Shown piece by piece: positions 1 through 8,321 of a stretch of DNA of 61,752 nt. The position numbers were made by a program, and so were the translations under genes. Numbering within the stretch: position 1 is the stretch's first letter; the number at the start of each line of letters is the position of its first letter. The stretch spans positions 1 through 61,752 of the forward strand of contig NZ_BTHK01000018.1 in the NCBI RefSeq assembly GCF_033242365.1, written 5' to 3'. The stretch comes from Lachnoanaerobaculum sanguinis (GTDB taxonomy: Bacteria > Bacillota > Clostridia > Lachnospirales > Lachnospiraceae). Below the pieces are notes generated by a model. The model saw only the letters and a list, made by a program, of their open reading frames with translations, was not told where the DNA came from and made no database searches.

Positions 1-24
1 TACATTATAACATGTAACGGAGAA

Positions 25-52
25 AGATGGTTGTCGTTAGCCATCTTTTTTT
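25..52 (+). terminator. Intrinsic terminator of a gene left of the window
   Basis: AGATGG (25-30) pairs with CCATCT (41-46) around a 10-nt loop and is followed by a run of T on the plus strand. It would stop plus-strand transcription entering from outside the window. Confidence 0.6.
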
Positions 53-65
53 ATGCAAAAACTTA

Positions 66-104
66 GGGAGGAGTGACTCGTTTTGAGTTACTCCTCCCTC
101 TTTT
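66..104. terminator. Strong hairpin terminator, probably bidirectional
   Basis: A 14-bp stem (66-79 with 85-98, one G-T pair) encloses a 5-nt loop. T-rich tracts flank it on both sides, so it can end transcription from the left and also the Rpn gene at 156-1064, which reads toward it. Confidence 0.6.
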
Positions 105-155
105 ATAGCTGCCATTTCCCGACAGCCCCTTTTTTGATCAATATATTTACTTTAA

Positions 156-1064
156 TTAATCCCTTAAAAGATTGTACTTTTTTAAAAGCTCATTGCGATA
201 TCTCTTATCAGTATTGGCTTTTATTATCTTGTCCAGATCACCTTCCTTAGCCAATATTGTATTTAACCTGCTTATTAAATCGGCACCTTCTTCCCTACCT
301 TTTTCTATTCCTTCTTCTCTGCCTCTTTCTATTCCTTTTTCTATCCCTCTTGCCTCAACTATATCCAATACTTCGCACATATTCACAACCTCCTTCGCAT
401 TTGCTTCGTCTATGATCTCCTCAAACCTTTTATCTCCTGTCATTGCAGACATAAGCATCAGTAATTCCTCTATATGGCCTATTGACCTCTTATCTGCAAC
501 ATAATTCTTATTTACCCGCATTTGATACAAATAATCTGCAAGTATCCAAAAGTCACTTTTAAAAGAATCTATTGTTTCTCTGTCCAGATATGCTATCTCA
601 AATAAATTGATTTTATAATCATTTACATATGGCTTAAGCTCTTCATCTATATCTAAAACCCCGAATAGATTCTTCGGGTATGTCCATTTTTTATCATAAC
701 CAAGATATAATACCAAGGTAATTACAGGGTATTTGCTTTCACCATTACATTCTTTTCTGACCTGTCTTGTATACTCCAATCCGTCATATCCCATTACTCT
801 TAGCGGCATAAATTTATCCGAATTTGTCTGATTTTCTATTCCTAAAAGTGCTATATTTATCTGACTGTCTTTCCAATATTTTGCAACATCTCTGTCTTGA
901 AACCTGACTCTTCCGTCTATTTTTAATGCACTGTCTGTAACGGCATCAAAAAGTGTTTCTTCCTCTACCACTTTCTTTCCGCCAAACAACAATACATTTA
1001 CTATATCCGAAAAAACATCATTGTGTCTTTCAAGCATCTTTTGAGTTATATCTTTTTCTTGCAT
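156..1064 (-). CDS. Rpn-family recombination-promoting nuclease / putative transposase, copy 1
   Basis: A 302-residue member of the Rpn (PD-(D/E)XK nuclease, transposase_31-like) family. These are Mg-dependent DNA endonucleases linked to RecA-independent recombination in characterised homologues. The N-terminal half holds the nuclease core, with conserved acidic and Gln residues around GIENQT (residues 75-80). The C-terminus has the typical Glu/Gly-rich repeats of the family (IEKGIERGREEGIEKG, about 243-264). The ATG follows AAAGGAG. It is a tandem paralogue of the gene at 1577-2449. Residues 1-80 and 146-302 are nearly identical to it, whereas 81-145 differ strongly. This copy carries 12 extra residues in the repeat. 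Catalytic activity is inferred from family membership only. Confidence 0.8.
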   Translation of the reverse strand: MQEKDITQKMLERHNDVFSDIVNVLLFGGKKVVEEETLFDAVTDSALKIDGRVRFQDRDVAKYWKDSQINIALLGIENQTNSDKFMPLRVMGYDGLEYTRQVRKECNGESKYPVITLVLYLGYDKKWTYPKNLFGVLDIDEELKPYVNDYKINLFEIAYLDRETIDSFKSDFWILADYLYQMRVNKNYVADKRSIGHIEELLMLMSAMTGDKRFEEIIDEANAKEVVNMCEVLDIVEARGIEKGIERGREEGIEKGREEGADLISRLNTILAKEGDLDKIIKANTDKRYRNELLKKYNLLRD

Positions 1065-1521
1065 ATCTGCTCCTTTATTATATCAGAGAATTATTTTTGA
1101 TTCCATTGTCTTTAGAAGTTTTCAGAATTGATTTCAGAAGTATTAAATATAGCCGGGTATAATGCCCCTACCATCAAATACCCGGCTATGTATGGAAAAT
1201 AGTCGGTGCACCGACATGTCATGATGTTTAGAACTTTGTAGAATTTTAGAAAATACAGATTAGAAAGCTGGCTTTCTATAGAAAAAAGATATCAAACCAA
1301 ACATCATGTAAAAGGTTTGATGGTTCCATTATACTAACTAACACTATTTTAGCAATACCTGATACCACGTTCCGTTGTATTCCGATTAATTTGGGCGTAT
1401 TAAATAAATTTATCTCATAAAACTGTGCATATGGACAATTTTCTTATGGTCACATTGCCATAAAAAACACATTGAATTTTTATAGTTCATCATACAAATT
1501 TAATATTTAAATACACATTAT
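1065..1521. other. Hairpin-rich non-coding region upstream of Rpn copy 1
   Basis: No convincing gene. On the minus strand it precedes Rpn copy 1, with AAAGGAG before its ATG and a TATAAT-like box ten bases further up. It contains palindromes that recur in the second copy: ATAGCCGGGTAT/ATACCCGGCTAT (1149-1160 with 1178-1189), the perfect GTCGGTGCACCGAC (1202-1215), AGAAAGC-TG-GCTTTCT (1262-1277), TCATGATGTTT with AAACATCATG further on, and ATCAAACC with GGTTTGAT. It may be a structured leader or the ends of a mobile unit. Confidence 0.5.
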
Positions 1522-1556
1522 AAAAATCGCGTACCGAGTCGGTATCGCGATTTTTT
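1522..1556. terminator. Bidirectional terminator behind Rpn copy 2
   Basis: AAAATCGCGTACCGAG pairs with CGGTATCGCGATTTT apart from one bulge; A and T tracts lie on both flanks. It sits 21 nt after the stop of the minus-strand gene at 1577-2449. Confidence 0.75.
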
Positions 1557-1576
1557 GATCAATATATTTACTTTAA

Positions 1577-2449
1577 TTAATCCCTTAAAAGATTGTACTT
1601 TTTTAAAAGCTCATTGCGATATCTCTTATCAGTATTGGCTTTTATTATCTTGTCCAGATCACCTTCCTTAGCCAATATTGTATTTAATCTGCTTATTAAA
1701 TCGGCACCTTTTTCTATTCCTTTTTCTATCCCTCTTGCCTCAACTATATCCAATACTTCGCACATATTCACAACCTCCTTCTTATTTGCTTCATCAATAA
1801 TATCTTCAAACCTTTTATCGCCTGTCATTGCAGACATAAGCATTAGTAATTCCTCTATATGGCCTATTGACCTCTTATCTGCAACATAATTCTTATTTAC
1901 CCGCATTTGATACAAATAATCTGCAAGTATCCAAAAGTCACTTTTAAAAGAATCTATTGTTTCTCTGTCCAAATATGCTATCTCAAACAAATTAATCTTA
2001 TAGTCATTTACATATGGCCTTAATTTCTCATCAACATCTATTATTCCAAGCAGATTTTTGGGGTACAACCATTTCTGTTCAAACCCCAGATATAATACTA
2101 AAGAGATTACAGGATATTTTTTCTTATCAATATTTTCAGTTCTTGACTGTTTACCATATTCCGTACCGTCATAGCTTATAACTCTAAACGGCATTAATTT
2201 ATTGGGTGTTGTCTGATTTTCTATTCCTAAAAGTGCTATATTTATCTGACTGTCTTTCCAATATTTCGCAACATCTCTGTCTTGAAACCTGACTCTTCCG
2301 TCTATTTTTAATGCACTGTCCGTAACGGCATCAAAAAGTGTTTCTTCCTCTACCACTTTCTTACCACTAAACAACAATACATTTACTATATCAGAAAAAA
2401 CATCATTGTGTCTTTCAAGCATCTTTTGGGTTATATCTTTTTCTTGCAT
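1577..2449 (-). CDS. Rpn-family recombination-promoting nuclease / putative transposase, copy 2
   Basis: A 290-residue paralogue of the gene at 156-1064, with the same architecture: Rpn/PD-(D/E)XK nuclease core, then a short Glu/Gly repeat (GIEKGIEKGAD) and a helical tail. It lacks 12 residues of the repeat found in copy 1. Residues 1-80 differ from copy 1 at one position (Ser for Gly28). Residues 81-145 are divergent, and the remainder is nearly identical again. That mosaic fits gene conversion on both flanks or selection for change in the central patch. The ATG is preceded by AAAGGAG and a terminator follows at 1522-1556. Both copies are full length, so neither looks like a pseudogene. Confidence 0.8.
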   Translation of the reverse strand: MQEKDITQKMLERHNDVFSDIVNVLLFSGKKVVEEETLFDAVTDSALKIDGRVRFQDRDVAKYWKDSQINIALLGIENQTTPNKLMPFRVISYDGTEYGKQSRTENIDKKKYPVISLVLYLGFEQKWLYPKNLLGIIDVDEKLRPYVNDYKINLFEIAYLDRETIDSFKSDFWILADYLYQMRVNKNYVADKRSIGHIEELLMLMSAMTGDKRFEDIIDEANKKEVVNMCEVLDIVEARGIEKGIEKGADLISRLNTILAKEGDLDKIIKANTDKRYRNELLKKYNLLRD

Positions 2450-2913
2450 ATCTGCTCCTTTATTATATCAGAGAATTATTTTTGATTCCATTGTCTTTAG
2501 AAGTTTTCAGAATTGATTTCAGAAGTATTAAATATAGCCGGGTAAATGCCCCTACTATCAAATACCCGGCTATGTGTGGAAAATAGTCGGTGCACCGACA
2601 TGTCATGATGTTTATAACTTTGTAGAATTTTTAGAATACGCAGATTAGAAAGCTAGCTTTCTATAAGAAAAAAGATATCAAACCAAACATCATGTAAAAG
2701 GTTTGATGGTTCCATTATACTAACTATCACCATATTGGCAATACCTGATACCACGTTCCGTTGTATTTTGATTAATTTCAGCATATTAAACAATGTCTTG
2801 CATATTAAACTATGCATCACGCCAAATATCATATGGTGATATTGCTATAAAAACAGCTTTGATTTTTTACACCTCCTCATTCAAATTTAATATTTTTCCA
2901 AGTAATTATCTTT
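2450..2913. other. Hairpin-rich non-coding region upstream of Rpn copy 2
   Basis: The homologous counterpart of 1065-1521. It keeps the ATAGCCGGGTA/TACCCGGCTAT stem (2534-2544 with 2563-2573), the perfect 14-bp GTCGGTGCACCGAC palindrome (2586-2599), the AGAAAGC/GCTTTCT stem and the ATCAAACC/GGTTTGAT arms. The part beyond 2750 has drifted from copy 1. No coding region is convincing here. Confidence 0.5.
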
Positions 2914-3240
2914 TCAATCCTCATCCAGAATTGATAGAAATTCCAATAATTTCTTTAATTTGTAACTGTTTAACCTTTTAACTCTGGCTATTATGTTTGC
3001 TTTTATTTCATTACTTGCATTTTTTCTACTACCGGTACTTATATAATGGTCTATCTTATCTTCAAGCAGTTCTTCTACCGGTATATCAAATTTATCGCTT
3101 ATCTTTTGTAGCACACTTAAACTTACATTTGAATTTTTACCTTCATACTTACATACCGTTTGCTGCTTGACTCCGATAATATCGCCAAATTCCTTTTGTG
3201 TCATTCCCCTGTGTAGCCTCAATTTACGTATACTGTTCAT
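2914..3240 (-). CDS. XRE-family helix-turn-helix regulator
   Basis: A small DNA-binding protein of 108 residues from the chosen start. The N-terminal 60 residues form a typical Cro/C1 helix-turn-helix: LRLHRGMTQKEFGDIIGVKQ, then a recognition helix running through TVCKYEGKNS. A basic helical tail follows. An ATG seven codons upstream (3261) is possible, but the perfect AGGAGG sits inside that extension, seven bases before the ATG at 3240, so 3240 is chosen. It lies just upstream of the duplicated Rpn genes in the same direction but is separated from them by hairpin-rich DNA. Its target is unknown; autoregulation or control of the Rpn unit would be guesses. Confidence 0.8.
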   Translation of the reverse strand: MNSIRKLRLHRGMTQKEFGDIIGVKQQTVCKYEGKNSNVSLSVLQKISDKFDIPVEELLEDKIDHYISTGSRKNASNEIKANIIARVKRLNSYKLKKLLEFLSILDED

Positions 3241-3426
3241 AGTCACTCCTCCTGTCTTCATGTACGTCTCTTCGGTATTTCGTTGAATAACTTATATAAA
3301 GTATACTATAATGTATAAATTATCACAATATTATAGCAGAAATTAATAATAAAGTTTATATTAACATTTTAATGTTTTTGTAAGATATATATATTTTACT
3401 GTAATATTTCTAAATATTTTATTACA

Positions 3427-3460
3427 TAAAAAGACCCAAGTTCTCACTTGGGTCTTTTAT
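3427..3460 (-). terminator. Terminator of the Tp47-like/FMN operon
   Basis: AAAAGACCCAAGT pairs with ACTTGGGTCTTTT around a 4-nt loop, eight bases past the stop of the gene at 3468-4535. AT tracts flank both sides. Confidence 0.8.
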
Positions 3461-3467
3461 AAATAGA

Positions 3468-4535
3468 TTACTCCATTGCACTTTCAAGTGCTTTTCCTAC
3501 TGCTTTGATTATTCCTTTAGAACTGTGTGTAGCACCACTTACAGTATCTACATCCAATGATTGTTTTTCTATTATTTCAGGAATTACATCCCTTGCATCT
3601 ATTAAATACTCCTCATCATCCCCTGTATCAACTATATTTATTTCAGTGATTTCTCCATTGACAATAGTAACAGAAACCGTCATCTTTCCACTGTAACCTT
3701 TAGCACTTCCTTCATAAGTTCCGTCTTTATATGAGGCATCTGATGAAACCGTGGTTTGAGCGTTTTGCTCTTCCAGTGCTTCTTCTTCATGCTTTCCTGC
3801 CGCCCTAAATCCTAATACGGCAAGGACTGTGTAAATAATACAAATAATTGCAATGAAGAATACGCATAACACTCTTTGTTTCTTATACTTTATAGCTCTC
3901 AAAACAAGGTAAACTACATATATAACAGCATAAACTGTTAAATCAAATAGTGTCTCCAAATATCCGTTCAATATTGATATACTGAATATCATCGCTATAT
4001 GCACAAACAGTAATCCATAGAATATATAGGACAGTTTTTGTAATGATTTCCACTTTTTAGGATTCATCCTTTTTCTGATAACCATAAATGAAGTTATTGT
4101 CAAAGGTATCAAAAGAATAATCATTATAAGTGAAAATACTGCCGCAAATATTCTCTGTGTATCCAATTCAGATATATTTGTAAAGAGATTTACAAAATAA
4201 TACTGCCCATGTGATATATTGTGAATCAAGGTAAATAAAGCCGCAATAATTGCCATTTCACCTCTTGTACGTAGCAGTAATCCTCTCATTTTTGCAGCCG
4301 GACATACAGATGCTACCATAACAAGTATAAAGAGAGCACCTGCTAAGGTGCCTCTCGCCAATATATCATTTGCAATATAATCAACTACAAACGGCAAGCC
4401 TTTTTCAGGTGCAATTATAGTTAATATACTTATTAAAATCGTTGCAATATAAAAATATGTTGCATGTTTTTTTATAGGCTTTTCTAAAATTGCAAAAAAA
4501 GCCAATGCTACAATAAGACATGCGACCAATCTCAT
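3468..4535 (-). CDS. Membrane ferric-reductase-like protein with FMN-binding domain
   Basis: 355 residues. About residues 1-240 are hydrophobic, with roughly six to seven helices resembling the ferric reductase-like transmembrane (MsrQ/YedZ-type haem) domain; the His in the LIHNISHG segment could be a haem ligand. A short linker leads to a C-terminal FMN_bind domain (about 268-355). This ends in DTVSGATHSS, which fits the Dxx(S/T)GA(T/S) flavinylation motif and puts covalent FMN on Thr336. Family knowledge suggests electron transfer across the membrane to an extracytoplasmic flavin; the acceptor is unknown. Its ATG overlaps the stop of the upstream lipoprotein gene (TAATG), so translation is probably coupled. 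An ApbE-type flavin transferase would be needed and is not in the window. Confidence 0.8.
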   Translation of the reverse strand: MRLVACLIVALAFFAILEKPIKKHATYFYIATILISILTIIAPEKGLPFVVDYIANDILARGTLAGALFILVMVASVCPAAKMRGLLLRTRGEMAIIAALFTLIHNISHGQYYFVNLFTNISELDTQRIFAAVFSLIMIILLIPLTITSFMVIRKRMNPKKWKSLQKLSYIFYGLLFVHIAMIFSISILNGYLETLFDLTVYAVIYVVYLVLRAIKYKKQRVLCVFFIAIICIIYTVLAVLGFRAAGKHEEEALEEQNAQTTVSSDASYKDGTYEGSAKGYSGKMTVSVTIVNGEITEINIVDTGDDEEYLIDARDVIPEIIEKQSLDVDTVSGATHSSKGIIKAVGKALESAME

Positions 4536-6037
4536 TATTTTGTTACCTCAATTGTTAAATCAGGATATCCGTCAGCCTTAAGAACAACTGTATATGTTCC
4601 TGCTTCTGCAAATACAGGCTCATCCTTACCGTCCGAACTGTATTTTGCATCCAAATTTATACTTCCATCTTCATTAAATGCAACTTTTCCAAACTTTCTA
4701 CCCTTGCCGCCCTTATACTCTGTATCATTTACCTTTGCATAAGTAATAGCACTTATATAATCCTTTAGAGTAAGTCCTGCCTCATTTTCATCAAGTTTAA
4801 GAGCATTGTTCTCAAAGTGGAACTGTTCCGCATTCAAATTTGAATTTATAACAGCTGTGAAACTCAAATCAGCATATTTATCATTTGTAAATATAAACTG
4901 ATACTTGCCGGGTACAATGTCCTTTGGAAGATTCAAAGTACCGTTATCTTCCTTTACGTTTGCTATATCAACATCTTTCTTCTTAGAAACCATTCTTCCG
5001 ATACTGTACTTAGTATCATCTGAGGTTATTTCAAACTTAATCTGTGAGCCGTCCTTAGTATAATTAGCGCTCTCATCACCCTTAATGCTGTAGTTCTCAG
5101 GTGCCAAAAGCTTGCAGAACAAATCTGTATCTATCTCTATATCATCGGCATCCTTAAGTAAATATGTAATCTTTGAAATTGTCTGTCCCGGTAAATCCTG
5201 ATAACGTATATATGCCTGTGCATTTCCATGATTCTCTGTAAACGGTGCTGCTGCAAATGCAAGTTCTTCAGGTGAAAGCCAGATATTCGCCAAATGTTCC
5301 ATACCGTACTTCTTACCTTCTTTTGTTTCTATAACAACACCTTGAACATTGTCAACTTCAACTTCTAAGTCCTTTATGTCAATTTGATAATTTCCATAGT
5401 TTGAAGTAGTTGTAATTGTTGACTCCAAATCATTTTTAACAGTATTTCCAACTGTCTTTGAGAATGTACCGTCTGAGTTTAACACCTTATACTCTGCAGG
5501 TGTTTGATCTGTAGTCTCTTTAATTTCAGCTACAAATGTAAGAAGAGGGTTAGTTGACTCTTTTTTCTCCTCTATTGCCTTCTTAGCATCCTCATAAAGT
5601 GACTTGGAAATAGCGATATTTACATCTTTCACTCCTGAAATTGTTGATCCGTCACCAACAACTTCCGATACTACTGTTGTAAACTTTTCAACCTTTTTAT
5701 TGGTTACAGAGCTTACAGCATCATAATTTCCGTCACTTCTGATATCTGCTGCCGCATCCGGAGCATCAAGCTTTGCTGTAAGCTTCTCAGGATTAGCCTC
5801 AGGCTCTACATTATTAATCTCTCCATAGTAGTAGTCAGCATACGGAATGCTTATCTTTGCATAAACGTAATTTTCATTACCGATATCAGTCTTACTCTCC
5901 TTGCTTACCTCTGACTGACTTTCGCTTTGTACCGAGCTGCTCTCAGCTGTAGTAGCTGTATCAGCTGCTTTTCCACAACCTGTTACCATCAATGCAAATG
6001 CTGCCGGTGCCAATATAGATAGATATCTTTTTTTCAT
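4535..6037 (-). CDS. Tp47-like lipoprotein
   Basis: A 500-residue exported lipoprotein. The signal peptide ends in a lipobox with the lipidated Cys at residue 21 (MVTGC). After a Ser/Thr/Glu-rich spacer, IPYADYYYGEIN and NYDAVSSVTNKK resemble the start of the mature Treponema pallidum 47-kDa lipoprotein (Tp47), whose domains bind penicillin. Further beta-rich repeats follow to the C-terminus. It is co-transcribed with the FMN-binding membrane protein and overlaps it by one base, suggesting a shared cell-surface redox or metal-related job. A metal-type operator overlaps its promoter. The Tp47 match is by eye; beta-lactam binding is not implied. Confidence 0.65.
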   Translation of the reverse strand: MKKRYLSILAPAAFALMVTGCGKAADTATTAESSSVQSESQSEVSKESKTDIGNENYVYAKISIPYADYYYGEINNVEPEANPEKLTAKLDAPDAAADIRSDGNYDAVSSVTNKKVEKFTTVVSEVVGDGSTISGVKDVNIAISKSLYEDAKKAIEEKKESTNPLLTFVAEIKETTDQTPAEYKVLNSDGTFSKTVGNTVKNDLESTITTTSNYGNYQIDIKDLEVEVDNVQGVVIETKEGKKYGMEHLANIWLSPEELAFAAAPFTENHGNAQAYIRYQDLPGQTISKITYLLKDADDIEIDTDLFCKLLAPENYSIKGDESANYTKDGSQIKFEITSDDTKYSIGRMVSKKKDVDIANVKEDNGTLNLPKDIVPGKYQFIFTNDKYADLSFTAVINSNLNAEQFHFENNALKLDENEAGLTLKDYISAITYAKVNDTEYKGGKGRKFGKVAFNEDGSINLDAKYSSDGKDEPVFAEAGTYTVVLKADGYPDLTIEVTK

Positions 6038-6070
6038 ATGTCCTCCATGAATATAAAATAAAATAATTGT

Positions 6071-6100
6071 TTATAACACTTCTCGTTAGTGCTGCCTAAC
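6071..6100 (-). promoter_or_regulatory. Promoter with TTAG-N6-CTAA operator for the Tp47-like/FMN operon
   Basis: On the minus strand TTAGGC (6094-6099) and TTATAA (6071-6076) are 17 bp apart. The inverted repeat GTTAGTGCTGCCTAAC (6085-6100, plus-strand reading) covers the -35 box. An almost identical site lies at 54183-54198 before the DUF3793-flavodoxin operon. The shape resembles boxes of DtxR/IdeR-type metal repressors. Confidence 0.55.
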
Positions 6101-6150
6101 TCAATTACACAGTATTACATAAAAAAATATATCTGTCAATTGTTTTTTAT

Positions 6151-6187
6151 AAAAATCGATCCGGATAAATATCCGAATCAATTTTTA
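6151..6187 (-). terminator. Terminator after the Nudix gene
   Basis: AAAAATCGAT-CCGGAT pairs with ATCCG-ATCAATTTTT with two mismatches, and a T-rich stretch follows on the minus strand. It lies directly after the Nudix stop at 6195. Confidence 0.6.
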
Positions 6188-6194
6188 ATGTATA

Positions 6195-6659
6195 CTATCC
6201 AAGCAGTTCCCCTTTATATTTTCCGTTCTTAATTTTAAAGAAGAACTCACTGTATCTGTCAGAATCAAATATCTCCAATAACTCCTTCATATTCCAGATA
6301 AGGTTTACACTGTCTAAGTCTGACCGGTCAACCCAAAATACTCTTCCTTCCTCCGATGGCTTTAATTCACCGCTAAATTTATCAGTCTTATATAAGAGTA
6401 CCAGATATCTTGTTCCGTCTTCCTGTATCCAATCTTTAAAACCGCAGGCTATAGGATTTTCAATAGTAAGTCCTGTCTCCTCTTTCATCTCCCTGATAAC
6501 AGACTCAAGCAGTGACTCATCTTCTTCAACATGACCTCCCGGGAATACCAAACCATCAGTTCCTGTTTTCTCCTGAACCAAAACCTTGCTTCCGTCACAG
6601 ATTAAGCACATATTTGTTAACTCTATTTCTGTTTTTCTACTCAATTTTTCAATTCCCAT
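6195..6659 (-). CDS. Nudix hydrolase (MutT-like)
   Basis: A 154-residue Nudix hydrolase that would cleave a nucleoside diphosphate linked to another group. The Nudix box is intact at about residues 41-64: GG-H-VEEDESLLESV followed by REMKEETGL, matching GX5EX7REUXEEXGU. The overall layout resembles MutX/YtkD-like 8-oxo-dGTP diphosphatases, but substrate cannot be told by eye; ADP-ribose and related compounds are also possible. GAGAGG lies five bases before the ATG. Its neighbours on the same strand are an XRE regulator and RtcB. A terminator follows, so it is the last gene of this stretch. Confidence 0.85.
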   Translation of the reverse strand: MGIEKLSRKTEIELTNMCLICDGSKVLVQEKTGTDGLVFPGGHVEEDESLLESVIREMKEETGLTIENPIACGFKDWIQEDGTRYLVLLYKTDKFSGELKPSEEGRVFWVDRSDLDSVNLIWNMKELLEIFDSDRYSEFFFKIKNGKYKGELLG

Positions 6660-6732
6660 ATATACCTCTCTTTTAAGCTATTCTAATATCTCGCATATAC
6701 ACAGTCAATTAAAATCGGTATATATTTAGGGT

Positions 6733-6981
6733 TTATGCACTTATTTGTGTATTATTTTCTACTATGATGATCTCATCCATAGAAACCTGAAATACTGCTG
6801 ACAGTACTATCAAATTATCTATAGTCGGCATTGCACTGCCATGTTGCCATTTGTAAATAGCCTGTGGAGTGGCAAAACCGAATATGTCCTGCAATTCTCT
6901 CACACTAAGTCCTGACTCTTCTCTAAGTCTCAAAATATTTTTTCCTGTTGCTACCAAATCAATGGTAGGAAAAATAAACAT
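6733..6981 (-). CDS. Small XRE-family HTH regulator
   Basis: 82 residues, almost entirely one helix-turn-helix domain. GKNILRLREESGLSVRELQD forms helices 1-2, and FGFATPQAIYKWQHGSAMPT holds the turn and the recognition helix. A short tail ends in Asn/Thr. It sits between RtcB (ends 7024) and a Nudix hydrolase (starts 6659), same strand, so it could regulate either. AAGGAAGAG precedes the ATG. No operator could be assigned. Confidence 0.8.
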   Translation of the reverse strand: MFIFPTIDLVATGKNILRLREESGLSVRELQDIFGFATPQAIYKWQHGSAMPTIDNLIVLSAVFQVSMDEIIIVENNTQISA

Positions 6982-7023
6982 AACTCTTCCTTTCCGCTTC
7001 CGGATAGTAAAGAGTTACTCTTT

Positions 7024-8238
7024 CTATTCAGAAGCCTTAAAATTATAAATTGGTTTCATTACCTCGATGATATCTACAGAGTCTTTTATCACATCTATAA
7101 TATCCTCAAGTCTTTTATATGCCATTGGAGCCTCGTCCAATGTGTTTTCATTTATAGAAGTGGAATAGATTCCCTTCATTGTCTCTTTGTACTCATCTAA
7201 ACTTAAGTTATTCTTTGCGGCAGTTCTTGACATAAGTCTTCCGGCTCCATGAGGTGCTGAATAATTCCAGTCAGGATTGCCCTTTCCAACCGCCAAAACA
7301 CTTCCATCCCTCATATTTATAGGGATCAAAACCTTCTCACCGCTATGTGCCGCTATAGCACCTTTTCGTAAAATCATCTCACTCACATCAATATAGTTGT
7401 GTATAGTATGGAATGACTCAAGATTTTTCATCCCTGTCCTCTCAAGGATAATTTCTGCCATCAACTCGCAATTTCTTTTCGCAAAGTTTTGACAAATCTC
7501 AACATCATTTAAATACTCCTCCAAATATTTTCCTGAAACATAGCATAAATCATCAGGCATGCTTGTTTCCGACTCATACACATTCCAATGAAGTGCTTTT
7601 AGTGCGGCCTGAATCTCATTTTTTCTACCCTGCTCCTTATAAGTTCTTATGATCTCATCCCTTTTTTCAAAATAAGTATCATACCCTCTATCTAAGTTTG
7701 CCGCCAATCTCTGGTAATACTGTGCAACCTGCTTTCCAAGATTTCTTGATCCTGAATGTACTATCAAGTATTTGCATCCGTCACTTGCCTCATCAATCTC
7801 AATAAAGTGATTTCCACCTCCCAATGTACCAAGTGAACGCTCAAGCCTTCCTGAATCTCTCAAATATCTGAAGCAGTTTAACTTTGTTAAATCAAAGTGC
7901 TCCTGTCTGCCCTCCCATACATTCATTCCTGATGGAATATAATGAGTAGCCTCATCTACTTTTTCAAAATCTATTTCCACTTTTCCAAGTTTTACCGTGT
8001 ACATTCCGCATCCGATATCCACTCCGACTATATTTGGAACCGCCTTATCCTTTATAGTCATTGTAGTACCTATAGTACATCCTTTTCCGGCATGAACATC
8101 AGGCATTATACGAATTTTTGATCCTTCCGTTATCACATAATCGCACATTCTTCTTATCTGCTCTATTGCCTCATCCTCTACAACCTTTGCATAACATACT
8201 GCTGTATTTACTCTACCTTTTATTTCAATTCTATCCAT
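7024..8238 (-). CDS. rtcB: RtcB-family RNA ligase
   Basis: 404 residues, close to the 408 of E. coli RtcB. The family ligates RNA 2',3'-cyclic phosphate or 3'-phosphate ends to 5'-OH, using GTP and Mn through a histidine-GMP intermediate. Metal ligands are visible: Asp74 and Cys77 in VGVDIGCGM, His144 in LGGGNHFIE, His161 in HSGSRNLG. The guanylated His lies in SAPHGAGR near residue 330. It would repair cleaved tRNA or rRNA in the cytoplasm. No archease gene is adjacent. AAGGAGAA precedes the ATG. A terminator only 15 nt upstream, behind a small ORF, suggests attenuation (see 8253-8287). Confidence 0.93.
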   Translation of the reverse strand: MDRIEIKGRVNTAVCYAKVVEDEAIEQIRRMCDYVITEGSKIRIMPDVHAGKGCTIGTTMTIKDKAVPNIVGVDIGCGMYTVKLGKVEIDFEKVDEATHYIPSGMNVWEGRQEHFDLTKLNCFRYLRDSGRLERSLGTLGGGNHFIEIDEASDGCKYLIVHSGSRNLGKQVAQYYQRLAANLDRGYDTYFEKRDEIIRTYKEQGRKNEIQAALKALHWNVYESETSMPDDLCYVSGKYLEEYLNDVEICQNFAKRNCELMAEIILERTGMKNLESFHTIHNYIDVSEMILRKGAIAAHSGEKVLIPINMRDGSVLAVGKGNPDWNYSAPHGAGRLMSRTAAKNNLSLDEYKETMKGIYSTSINENTLDEAPMAYKRLEDIIDVIKDSVDIIEVMKPIYNFKASE

Positions 8239-8252
8239 ATCTTCTCCTTTAC

Positions 8253-8287
8253 ATCAAAAAAACCGCCTACCCATTTAGAGTAAGCGG
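8253..8287 (-). terminator. Terminator/attenuator immediately before rtcB
   Basis: On the minus strand CCGCTTAC (8287-8280) pairs with GTAGGCGG (8270-8263, one G-T pair) and is followed by seven T (8262-8256). The rtcB start codon is 15 nt further on. It can end the upstream operon, or act as a conditional stop for rtcB. Confidence 0.7.
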
Positions 8288-8321
8288 CCTCAAAAACATT
8301 TATCTAATATCAGCATAGTAT

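Larger units (their letters stand above)
131..2895. repeat. Tandem duplication of a 1.35-kb Rpn nuclease unit
   Basis: Two adjacent copies, about 131-1509 and 1551-2895. Each holds one Rpn-family gene plus about 400 nt of hairpin-rich upstream DNA. The ends share TTTTTTGATCAATATATTTA on one side and CAAATTTAATATTT on the other. The coding flanks and the first 200 nt upstream are nearly identical. The distal upstream part (about 1370-1509 against 2750-2895) and an internal patch of the gene are diverged. Confidence 0.8.

Noticed and set aside
131..2895. Rpn duplication as a complete insertion sequence
   Set aside because: No clear terminal inverted repeats or target-site duplications at the copy edges; the copies are simply adjacent.
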